From contig CAWDMC010000026.1 of assembly GCA_963803295.1 (NCBI GenBank), forward strand, positions 1 to 46,982: DNA of 46,982 bases. The letters are read 5' to 3'. The stretch is from CAWDMC01 sp963803295. Lineage in GTDB: Bacteria > Acidobacteriota > Terriglobia > UBA7540. The translations under genes and the position numbers were made by a program. Under the pieces are notes generated by a model, which worked only from the letters and a program-made list of their open reading frames with translations, did no database searches and was not told where the DNA came from. Shown here piece by piece: positions 35,930 through 42,793 of the stretch. Every line of letters begins with the position of its first letter. The stretch's first letter is position 1.

Positions 35930-36555
35930 CAACGACAGAATCGCATACCGGCGTCCACACTTGAAGGGATGAATCGGCCTGTACAGAATCATTGCGCGCT
36001 CACACCTTTCTTTTGGCGCAGTTTTGGTACACCAACCGGAGGGGGCGCAGTTTTAGGGTTGGTAAATCTTTTAGTTACAGTTACTTTTGCAAAAGGCGCC
36101 TGATTCAGTTGCGCGACATGTTGCTTTTGAAGCAAATGCTCCTTGCCTTCAATAAGTCCTTGGAATCCAATAAGTACTTTCCATTGCGGTGTCTGGTGAG
36201 CCCCCGATGTCGCTACTTGGATACATTCGATATATGCGCGCTAACTCTTATGACTGCAATAGGTTCGTATGTCGCAGGTTCGAACCTGCGGCCTTTTGCT
36301 CCGGAGGCTAGCAAAGTTAGTCTATCTCATTGATTTTGCGGCACGGCTGGCAATCTAAAAGCACACAAAAGCACCCTCGGAACGCTCAAGTTGTACCGAT
36401 CTTGTACTCGTTCGATCGCGTAAGAAAGGAACATGAGAATTGAGCAATTGGTGGAACGACCATCCCACATGTCACTTGGCGCACGGAAATTGGAGGGTGG
36501 AGGTGGGCAGGTTCTAAAATTACCACATCGTCGGGTTCCTCGACCGCAGCGGGGA
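35930..36555. other. Gap between transposase and toxin genes, with tRNA-arm-like palindrome
   Basis: No supported gene. GGCGCAGTTTT occurs twice near 36017-36055. CGCAGGTTCGAACCTGCG (36273-36290) is an 18-bp perfect palindrome that looks like a tRNA T-arm (GGTTCGAACC). No matching acceptor, D-arm or anticodon arm is found, so it is not a tRNA gene. It may be a decayed tRNA 3' end or an attachment site. Confidence 0.55.
36273..36290. repeat. 18-bp perfect palindrome, tRNA T-arm-like
   Basis: CGCAGGTTCGAACCTGCG equals its own reverse complement. The GTTCGAAC core is that of a tRNA T-loop. In a tRNA this loop would be 7 nt; here a pairing gives 6 nt, so it is a damaged arm or a palindromic protein site. 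Confidence 0.8.
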
Positions 36556-36940
36556 TCAGAGCATCGGGTAAAGACTCAGTTCCTTCATCGGGTAGTGTTT
36601 CAGGTTGTCGGTGATGAGAGTGAGTTGGTGGTGGATGGCGACGGCCGCAATGGTAGCGTCGGTGGTCGCCAAGGTAATGCCTTTGCGGCCGTAGTCACGC
36701 TTCAGCAGGCCCGCCAAACGGGCAACCGCCCAGCTAATCGGAAGGTACTGCAAGCTCTAAGCAGTTCCCGAGTTGAGTCTCCTGATGGAACCGGAGACCA
36801 GCGTAAACTTCGGTCACGTTAATCGAACAGCAGGCCAGCAGGTGGCCTCGTTGCAAAAGTTCTTTGAAGAGATCGTCCCGGTTCTGCTTGCCGTTCAAAG
36901 CGTCAATGATCACGCTCGTATCGAGAAGGTAGGTGGCCAC
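36556..36940 (-). pseudogene. vapC: VapC-like PIN-domain toxin, frameshifted
   Basis: From GTG 36940 (one base after the antitoxin stop): MATYLLDTSVIIDALNGK (first acidic residue, Asp 7), CSINVTEVYAGLR (Glu), then a frame change near 36757-36765. The second frame gives LQYLPISWAVARLAGLLK, KGITLATTDATIAAVAIHHQ (Asp) and LTLITDNLKHYPM (Asp). All four PIN acidic residues of a VapC RNase are present across the two frames. VapC toxins cut tRNA or rRNA. If the shift is real the toxin is dead, which would relieve the need for the antitoxin. Confidence 0.8.
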
Positions 36941-36941
36941 G

Positions 36942-37208
36942 TTAGCGGGCCATCACTTTCTGAAAACGCTTTTCGTCCTGCCGGCGCAGCTTGTCCACCC
37001 ACTTCGCTGCTCCGCGTTTCAGCTCAGGATGATCTTTGTCCTTCCAGGAACCGGCTGCGGCTTCAATAGCCTTGAGCTGGCGCAGCCTCATGAGCTCTTT
37101 TTCTGCGGCTTGAGTCCGAAAACTGCTACGGCCACGCTTGCCCACGATAGTGTCAATTTGGGCTACTAAGTCCTCGGGAATGACAATATGAGTGCGTTTA
37201 GTGTTCAC
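36942..37208 (-). CDS. vapB: VapB-type ribbon-helix-helix antitoxin
   Basis: 88 residues from GTG 37208, with GAGAGGA upstream. The N-terminal part reads TKRTHIVIPEDLVAQIDTIV and KRGRSSFRTQAAEKELMRLR, an RHH DNA-binding fold. The C-terminal part is charged and contains WKDKDHPELKRGAAKWVDKL, likely the toxin-binding tail. It is followed one base later by the VapC-like toxin. Such antitoxins repress their own operon through the palindromic operator. Confidence 0.85.
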   Translation of the reverse strand: MNTKRTHIVIPEDLVAQIDTIVGKRGRSSFRTQAAEKELMRLRQLKAIEAAAGSWKDKDHPELKRGAAKWVDKLRRQDEKRFQKVMAR

Positions 37209-37232
37209 GGTTCCTCTCCATCAGAGTTTTAC

Positions 37233-37271
37233 AATCCCACTCTAGTTTAACAACGAGTGGGATTTTGTCAA
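37233..37271 (-). promoter_or_regulatory. Promoter and 10-bp inverted-repeat operator of the vapBC-like pair
   Basis: On the minus strand: -35 TTGACA (37266-37271), 16-nt spacer, -10 TAAACT (37244-37249). AATCCCACTC (37233-37242) and GAGTGGGATT (37255-37264) are perfect reverse complements around a 12-nt loop that holds the -10 box. One arm lies in the spacer. This is the expected arrangement for autorepression by the RHH antitoxin. Confidence 0.75.
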
Positions 37272-37586
37272 TGAACGATCGTGCGCGTCAGGGCTAGAAT
37301 CTGTCTTACCCGCTTCGTCAATCGGAATCCAAACTGCGCCAGGCCAAACACGGGTGCCGGCGTGCGCACGCCAGCCGCTGAGAGCGCACCTTAGTGGGCC
37401 CAGTCTCGTCAAGCGGAAGTCGCTGTTTCAATGCGGTGCGGTTCGCAAGTCGCCGTGCCGCTTAACTTCGCTTTCAGTTTCAGAATCCCAACGGCAGCTT
37501 GGCCGCTTCAGAGATAGGAACCCTCTTGCCCTCCGGGCAACGAGGAGGCGGCCCAGGCTCGAAATTTAGAAAGGAGTGATCTTCAA
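37272..37586. other. Intergenic region upstream of ssb
   Basis: About 315 bp between the divergent vapBC-like promoter and ssb. A GC-rich stretch with GCGTGCGCACGC is visible near 37364. No gene seen; it probably holds the leader of the ssb-PRTRC operon. Confidence 0.5.
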
Positions 37587-38010
37587 ATGTCATGGAACGG
37601 AGTCAACAAAGTCATCCTGCTCGGCCGAGCGGGCCAGAAGCCGGAGGTCAAATTCACCTCCGGCGGCAAGCCTGTCGCCACCTTCTCGCTGGCCATCAAC
37701 GAGTCCTTCAAGAATGGCAGCGGGGAGAAACAGGACCGTGTTTTATGGGTGCGCTGCGTTGCGTTTCAACGGGTCGCTGAAATTTGCGGCGAGTACATTT
37801 GACAAAGGCCGTGAACTCTTTGTCGAAGGCCGGTTGCAGACGCGGAAATATACCGACCGCAACGAAGAAGAGAAGACCGTGACGGAGGTGGTGATCTCGG
37901 AGTTGCGGTTGCTTGGGGGAAAGAGCAAGGCCAACGGGACCGAGGCCGCGCCCGCGGAAGCTGGCTCGGCGGCGACGCAGGCCGAGGACCCGGAGGACTG
38001 CCCTTTCTGA
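37587..38010 (+). pseudogene. ssb: Single-stranded DNA-binding protein, single-base frameshift
   Basis: From ATG 37587, with AAGGAG at 37570-37575. The OB-fold start reads MSWNGVNKVILLGRAGQKPE, then GKPVATFSLAINES, and VLWVRCVAFQRVAEICGEYI before a stop at 37800. Skipping one base of the ATTTG run there gives DKGRELFVEGRLQTRKY, EEKTVTEVVISELRLLG, and the acidic tip PEDCPF needed for partner binding. The joined product is about 140 residues, normal for a plasmid SSB. It lies at the head of the PRTRC genes. A consensus error is possible because the change is in a T-run. Confidence 0.85.
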
Positions 38011-38338
38011 ATACAAGAGGCGGCGATGGAAAGCGCCCACTGTTCAGGGAGGTGCTTACGCCGGCGGTCAGCGTCTCTTTGCCGGCTAACCCAATTGGGA
38101 GAAAGGAGCAACGTGTTTGTTGAACTGATGCCACTGCTCGCGGACCGCACGGTGATGATTACCGTGGCCCGCGTGGATGACCAAGTCTTACGTGTGAATG
38201 TGATGGCCACCAAGTCCGAAAGCGAGAATCCCGCGCTCAGTACCCCGCTGAGTTGCACCGGGGCGCCCGCTGAACTCGACGCCGAGCTGGGAAAGCTCCT
38301 GGCGAACTACGTCGAGTGCCACCAACAACTGGCTAGGC

Positions 38339-38382
38339 TTTTTCCGAGACTTCGCTCGGAAAAAGTGGCCCCCTGCGGGGGC
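38339..38382 (+). repeat. Paired hairpins at the left end of the element
   Basis: Hairpin 1: TTTTTCCGAG (38339-38348), loop ACTTCG, CTCGGAAAAA (38355-38364), 10 bp perfect. Hairpin 2: GCCCCC (38368-38373), loop TGC, GGGGGC (38377-38382). Hairpin 1 is also present in copy A (3077-3102) with a T-G wobble. The structure starts 4 nt inside the element. Confidence 0.85.
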
Positions 38383-38458
38383 AGCATAGAGAGGGTTGAA
38401 AGTACGTCGACGTCGCTGTTAATGTTCTCAATTTCTGTAGGTGAGAAGGAGCGACGCT

Positions 38459-40078
38459 ATGGCGGACCCATTGGGCGAGCGGTACAGGGACCTTCTTCAA
38501 GGCTCTTATGACTGTGTCGACCGGATTGTGCTCAACGGTTATTTTCGCATGGCTCACTCGGGCGGTGGTTTCCGGGCTTGGTGGCAGAAGCTGGAGGGCT
38601 CGGAAGAGCATCTGGACAACTCTCATCTGATGCGGATGGCCGGTCGTTTCAGTCGTCGCCTGCGGGCTTTCGCCAAGGCCAACGCGATTCCAGTGATCGA
38701 CTGCAAGCCCGGAGAGAAGAAACATGAAATCGGCGAAACACATTTGGCCCATCACACCGGCAAGCCAGGGTTGTTTTTGATTCTAGTGGGCAAAGCGCAA
38801 GCGCCGGTTTGGGAGGTAAGCGGCAAACATCACCTGGAACGGAAGAAACCCCTGCCGTACGTCAACCACTATTCGTTCCACATCTGGGACCCCGACTGGG
38901 GGCATCTCACCATCAAAATCTCCGGGCACCCTCCCTTCCCGGCGCAGATCATCTTGAACGGCCATGAGTATGTGGCCTGTCAAGCCCGCCGCCAGAAGAT
39001 CGACTTTGAGAAGGAGGGAAATTGTTTCACCCGCATCAGTAATGCCGCGGGCTTGGCTCAAATCGCAGACACCTTGTCCGAGGAGCGGATGATAGGGCGT
39101 TTGAGCGAGCTGGCGGAGCGTTGGATTTACAGCACCTGTCTGTGTTTCGCGCTGAGCCGGGAGGAGCAGGAGCGCAGCGCATTTCATTATCAGTACTCGA
39201 TTTATCAGGGCGAGTATAGCCGCAACTTGCTCTTCCAGCGTGGGGCTCGGATGGAGCAGGTGTTCCAAACCCTGGTGGACCGCAGTCGTGCCCCTTTGGG
39301 CCTGCAGCGCATCAAGACCATCCTGGGAAGCAAACGACGGCCCACCTTTCACCGAAAGGACAGAGGCTGGAGAGTCGTGGTCGAGAAACCTACGTATGAT
39401 CTGACGGTGTTCAAGGTTAGCTGCGCACGCTTGGCCCTGAAGGTCTATACCAAAGGCGAACGCGTTCTCCGCCTGGAAGCGCTGGTTCATAACACCCAAG
39501 CGCTGGGCTGTGGTCGGGATCTGATCCGTTTCCCGCACATCGCCACGCGTTTGCGGCAGATCCTGGAACGTTTCGTTCAGGTGCTTGCGTGGGTCGATTC
39601 CTGCTTTGTAAGCGACGAGACTCTGGAACAGTTGCCACGCCCAGCTCAGGTCGGTCAAACACGCGTAGGTGGAATTGATTTGAACCAAGTCCGGATGCGA
39701 GCGGTGGCCGAAGCTGTCGTGGCGTTGGCCTCCGCGCCTGGTGGATTTACGGTCTCGGCTCTGGCCGCCGAGGTTCGGTCTCGCGGGCAAGAATACGGGC
39801 CTCGCCGCGCTAGCTACGACTTGAAAAAGTTCCGGGCCAAGCAACTGGTGCGGAAGATAGAACGTAAGCGGCGCTATGAGGCCATGCCCGACGGCGTACG
39901 GGCCTTGACCGCCTTGCTGGTGCTGCGCGATAAGGTCATCAAGCCCTTGCTTGCCGCTGCCTGTCGGCCGCAACGCCGCGGGCGTCCACCCTCGAACCTC
40001 ACGGCGCTCGATCACCATTACTATACGCTTCGTCGCACCATGTCCCAGGTCTTCACAGAACTCGGAATCGGAGCATGA
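38459..40078 (+). CDS. Element-encoded protein of unknown family (539 aa)
   Basis: From ATG 38459 with AAGGAG at 38446-38451. Visible parts: an N-terminal block (SYDCVDRIVLNGYFRMAHS, MAGRFSRRLRAFAKANAIP), a His/Asp-rich central block (LPYVNHYSFHIWDPDWGHLT, IKISGHPPFPAQIILNGHEY) with CFALSREEQERSAFHYQY, a segment VVVEKPTYDLTVFKV then LKVYTKGERVLRLEALVHNT, and a C-terminal winged-helix-like part (GFTVSALAAEVRSRGQEYG, RRASYDLKKFRAKQLVRKIE). I recognise no transposase, recombinase, reverse transcriptase or homing-nuclease motif. I recall it only as an unnamed multicopy protein in soil bacteria. It is the sole gene of the element, so it likely drives its movement or depends on it. Copy A is decayed. 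Confidence 0.8.
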   Translation: MADPLGERYRDLLQGSYDCVDRIVLNGYFRMAHSGGGFRAWWQKLEGSEEHLDNSHLMRMAGRFSRRLRAFAKANAIPVIDCKPGEKKHEIGETHLAHHTGKPGLFLILVGKAQAPVWEVSGKHHLERKKPLPYVNHYSFHIWDPDWGHLTIKISGHPPFPAQIILNGHEYVACQARRQKIDFEKEGNCFTRISNAAGLAQIADTLSEERMIGRLSELAERWIYSTCLCFALSREEQERSAFHYQYSIYQGEYSRNLLFQRGARMEQVFQTLVDRSRAPLGLQRIKTILGSKRRPTFHRKDRGWRVVVEKPTYDLTVFKVSCARLALKVYTKGERVLRLEALVHNTQALGCGRDLIRFPHIATRLRQILERFVQVLAWVDSCFVSDETLEQLPRPAQVGQTRVGGIDLNQVRMRAVAEAVVALASAPGGFTVSALAAEVRSRGQEYGPRRASYDLKKFRAKQLVRKIERKRRYEAMPDGVRALTALLVLRDKVIKPLLAAACRPQRRGRPPSNLTALDHHYYTLRRTMSQVFTELGIGA

Positions 40079-40109
40079 AAAACATCGACAATTCGTTTTA
40101 CATCTTATG

Positions 40110-40120
40110 GCGCTAAGCGC
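40110..40120. repeat. Right-end palindrome of the element
   Basis: GCGCT-A-AGCGC, ending 2 bp before the inferred right limit at 40122. It is absent from the truncated copy A. Confidence 0.7.
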
Positions 40121-40363
40121 GTAACACCTTGGCGGCCGTGAAGGCCGAAATGGAGGCAGCGGCGAAAGCGGCACAGGAAGAAGCGAGGAAGAAGGCCGAG
40201 GAGCGCAGGAAGAAGGTGGCGGACAAGCCCGTCGCGAATCCTGCCGCCCGGCTCCTGCCCCTAACCCCGCGCCGCCCGCCGCGACGGCGAGCTTGTTCGG
40301 AGACACGCCACCGGCGCACGAACCGGCTGCCAGGGCGACTACAACAGGAGGAGGTGAAGACGG

Positions 40364-40570
40364 ATGCTCCAGGCTAGCCCTCTGAAAAGATCTTTTGCGT
40401 TTTTGGGCATGAAGCTCCCAGACCCAAACCCAAAGCTCAACGCCGAGGAAGTACGCTCATTCTACTCGGCCCAATATCCGGATCTGGCTACCGCTTCCAT
40501 CACCGGCCCGGAAGCGGTCTGCGACAAACTGATCTTTTGCTTCGAGCGCGCCATTGGGACCAAAGGGTAG
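40364..40570 (+). CDS. PRTRC system protein C
   Basis: 68 residues from ATG 40364, overlapping the end of E. The sequence KRSFAFLGMKLPDPNPKLNA, EEVRSFYSAQYPDLATASIT and CFERAIGTKG matches PRTRC C end to end, including the closing GTKG. The function is unknown; the family is defined by its place in the PRTRC cassette. It appears intact. Confidence 0.85.
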   Translation: MLQASPLKRSFAFLGMKLPDPNPKLNAEEVRSFYSAQYPDLATASITGPEAVCDKLIFCFERAIGTKG

Positions 40571-40576
40571 GAAGCG

Positions 40577-40964
40577 ATGCGCACCACTCCCGAAATCCGG
40601 AAGGAAAGAGGCAGGAAGGCGGTCCTCGACGAACTCGAGCGACTGGGCGAGGAGCGCCATCCTCGGAACCAAACCGTGCTTGCGAGGTTTGCCCGATGCC
40701 AAGACCTGCAACGAACAGCACTCACATTCGCGCGAGCGGTCGACGCCGGGCGCCGTATCCACAGTGCAACAGCGCTTGCCCCGCCGGTGGGTGGCTGGTT
40801 TCTTTCAGAGCGCCTTCACGCATGTCAGCGGGGCAGTGCGACTGACCAGCCACCCGGCCGGCTTCCTGGGCCTGTGGCGGAGCCTCAAAGACAACCCGGA
40901 TCCCTTCCCGGTTGAGTTTCTGGCCGACGCGAAGGAAACGCTGCGGCAGTTTGTGGAGCGCTGA
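40577..40964 (+). pseudogene. PRTRC system protein B, internally shortened and frameshifted
   Basis: An ATG at 40577 opens RTTPEIRKERGRKAVLDELE, of uncertain kinship. From about 40770 another frame gives AVSTVQQRLPRRWVAGFFQS, AFTHVSGAVRLTSHPAGFLG and LWRSLKDNPDPFPVEFLADA, with the stop at 40964. That is the C-terminal FFxSxFTH region of PRTRC B. B is usually over 200 residues, so the middle is missing and the 5' piece may belong to another gene. Confidence 0.65.
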
Positions 40965-40969
40965 CGTCT

Positions 40970-41182
40970 ATGGAGCACCATATTCACCCCGAGTTATTGA
41001 GGCGCTGCGTGCGGGTTTTGGTAGTGGGTTGCGGAGCAACGGGCAGTGCCGTAGCCGCAGGTCTTCCTTACTTACATCAGGCGCTAATCGCCTGGGGACA
41101 TCCGGGTGGTTTGCACGTGACCGTGATGGACGGCGACCGGATCTCTCCCGGCAACTGTGCGCGCCAGCCCTTCAGTCAGTAA
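40970..41182 (+). pseudogene. PRTRC ThiF, truncated 5' piece (thiF-1)
   Basis: From ATG 40970: EHHIHPELLRRCVRVLVVGC, GATGSAVAAGLPYLHQALIA, HPGGLHVTVMDGDRISPGNC, and ARQPFSQ then stop. This is the N-terminal nucleotide-binding part (GxGxxGS) of a ThiF/E1-like PRTRC protein, normally about 250 residues. The end falls inside the conserved NCxRQPFSxxEIG motif. A diverged second copy of the same region starts at 46533, 5.3 kb away. Confidence 0.8.
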
Positions 41183-41365
41183 GTAAGCGCCTGTGCAGTT
41201 CTCGCCGCCACTCTAATGACACATCTGGATTTGGGTATAGACCACCAGCGTTTATTTTTCTTTTTGAAACCAGTTGGTCTTGAAGCTGTCCTTTTTGTCC
41301 CTATTCCGTCAAAAGCAGCAGTGCTAGTTTGGGCGTCTCCACGACAGTAAAACGGTGGAAGAGCA

Positions 41366-42793
41366 ATGGCATTGGGCTGTCGCGTTGTTACACGTGAAAG
41401 CGCTGGACTACACCCGGTGTTGGTGTTTGACCGACGGAACGAGTTGCATTTGCCGCTGACTCTTTTCGCGGGCGAAGCGGTGAAGCGTTCAAGCTCCGGA
41501 ACGGCGCGGCTCTATCTCCATGTGCTCATCCCTTTCTTCGACTGGCTCGAAACTGATAGATCCGAGGGTAGTGTTCATTCGGGCTGGAACAGCCCACCTG
41601 AAGCAGTTCGGCGAGAAGTTGACAACTACCTTGTCGAGCGTCTGAAGTGCAAAGTGAAGGAACATCGTGCCGGCTTCCAGCTTGTCTCTCTGACCGACGC
41701 TACGCGAACGACCGTCCGCGTTTTTCTGTCTGCCCTCAAACTGTTTTACCGGATTATGCGAGCGCAAGATCGTTATCCGCACTCGAACCCGTTGCTGGAT
41801 GGGCCGTCTGCGGTGCTCGCGGAAGTTGAACTCCGATGCCAGGAGACTGTCCCCCTTCCACAGATGCCGTCTGTCAGCGGCGTCATCCCCCCACGCAAAA
41901 AACGTCTGTCAGATAGCTATTTCAAGCTTGTGGGTGAATCGTGGACTCCCCAGGTCATCGATGATGCCGCGCTCCCCGCCCGCATTCTGGGTGGCGGCCG
42001 CAAGGTTGGATGGCGATTGCAACCAGAATGCATTACTCGCATTCTTTTTGAATCCGGATGCCGCGTCTCGGAAGTTGTCGGGTTGACCCTCGGCGACTGG
42101 GCCGCGCGAGGCATGCTCCAGGAGGCTCAAGCGTTCAGCAAGGGAAGCCATGGAAGGCGGGTCAAGTTTATTCGCTTCTCCGCCGCCACCGCGAAGTTGC
42201 TGCGGCGCTGCTTCGACACCCAACGACGTCAACTGGATCAGAACCATTATGCCCTTGACGAGTACCTTCACAGGGCACAAGAGCATGGCGCTGACCTGTA
42301 TCACGTACCCCTTTTTCTCTGCCGGCGCAGATCGCAACTGACGGCGAAGGCCTTTCGCGAGGGCTGCTGGGATCCAGCCTGCCAAGCTGCCGGGATCGTG
42401 GCCGACGTTCACCAGGCACGTCATTGGTACGTCACGCAGGTCATGCGCGGCATATACGAAACCTCTCGATCGCAGGCCGAGATTGATCGGCGCCTGCGTG
42501 AGTTAATCGAGTACATGGCGTGGAAGAGTGGCTGGGAAACATTGCAGGCCTACCAGCATTATTTCGACCCGCAACGACATGCCGAGATGCAAGATCAACT
42601 TCATCAACGACTGGATGCTGCGCTGAAAGGTGATCTGGGAAACCGGCGCGGCCCAGAGTCAGTATCGAGTGCTCCCCGCGATCCTAACCCTCAGGTAGAC
42701 TTGCCCCGACATAGCCGCGAAAACGAATGCGATTCTGATCTCGAATATCTGATTACCCTGGGAGGAAAGCGTGCCGACGGCGACCGCGAGTAA
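41366..42793 (+). CDS. tnpA: Tyrosine recombinase, TnpA-like (Tn554 group)
   Basis: 475 residues from ATG 41366. A SAM-like N-terminal region is followed by the catalytic domain: Arg about 233 in ESGCRVSEVVGLTLGDW, the HxxRH box HQARHWYV (His 349, Arg 352), and the Tyr about 396 in ETLQAYQHYFD. This is the first and smaller recombinase of a Tn554-type TnpABC set. It overlaps tnpB by 23 nt, so the two are translationally coupled. The C-terminal tail past Tyr is long and charged. Confidence 0.82.
   Translation: MALGCRVVTRESAGLHPVLVFDRRNELHLPLTLFAGEAVKRSSSGTARLYLHVLIPFFDWLETDRSEGSVHSGWNSPPEAVRREVDNYLVERLKCKVKEHRAGFQLVSLTDATRTTVRVFLSALKLFYRIMRAQDRYPHSNPLLDGPSAVLAEVELRCQETVPLPQMPSVSGVIPPRKKRLSDSYFKLVGESWTPQVIDDAALPARILGGGRKVGWRLQPECITRILFESGCRVSEVVGLTLGDWAARGMLQEAQAFSKGSHGRRVKFIRFSAATAKLLRRCFDTQRRQLDQNHYALDEYLHRAQEHGADLYHVPLFLCRRRSQLTAKAFREGCWDPACQAAGIVADVHQARHWYVTQVMRGIYETSRSQAEIDRRLRELIEYMAWKSGWETLQAYQHYFDPQRHAEMQDQLHQRLDAALKGDLGNRRGPESVSSAPRDPNPQVDLPRHSRENECDSDLEYLITLGGKRADGDRE

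Larger units (their letters stand above)
38335..40122 (+). mobile_element. Unclassified 1,788-bp hairpin-ended element (copy B)
   Basis: Limits come from the interrupted PRTRC E gene, with at most 1-2 bp of ambiguity because TA/A occurs on both sides. No target duplication is seen. The left end has two hairpins (38339-38364 and 38368-38382), the right end a GCGCT-A-AGCGC palindrome (40110-40120). It holds one gene of unknown family. Copy A at 3073 shares the left end and the gene, so the unit is repeated. Features recall IS200/IS605 or intron-like elements, but no HUH transposase, TnpB or reverse transcriptase is present. Confidence 0.8.
38113..40385 (+). pseudogene. PRTRC system protein E, interrupted by the 1.8-kb element
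   Basis: The 5' part (GTG 38113, GAAAGGAG at 38101-38108) reads VFVELMPLLADRTVMITVA, VNVMATKSESENPALSTPLS, CTGAPAELDAELGKLLANYV and CHQQLA. After 38334 the element begins. At 40123 the same frame resumes with NTLAAVKAEMEAAAKAAQEE and a lysine-rich helix. A frame change near 40250 leads to ASLFGDTPPAHEP, the expected SLF-type C-terminus, ending near 40385 and overlapping the start of protein C. Deleting 38335-40122 rejoins GCT to AAC without a base lost or gained. PRTRC E has no known biochemical function; it belongs to a plasmid maintenance-type cassette. Confidence 0.8.

Noticed and set aside
36240..36310. Possible complete tRNA gene around the T-arm-like palindrome
   Set aside because: No acceptor, D-arm or anticodon stem can be built upstream, and the T-loop is one base short.
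38335..40122. Group II intron explanation for the element
   Set aside because: It does not start with a GUGYG-type sequence, shows no domain V near the 3' end, and encodes no reverse transcriptase. A group I intron cannot be excluded by eye but lacks a homing-nuclease motif.
38783..40306. Long 507-aa minus-strand ORF opposite the element gene, with a 276-aa counterpart at 3690-4520 opposite copy A
   Set aside because: It mirrors the coding strand of a gene with conserved plus-strand protein sequence in both copies. It has no recognisable motif and reflects GC-rich codon use.
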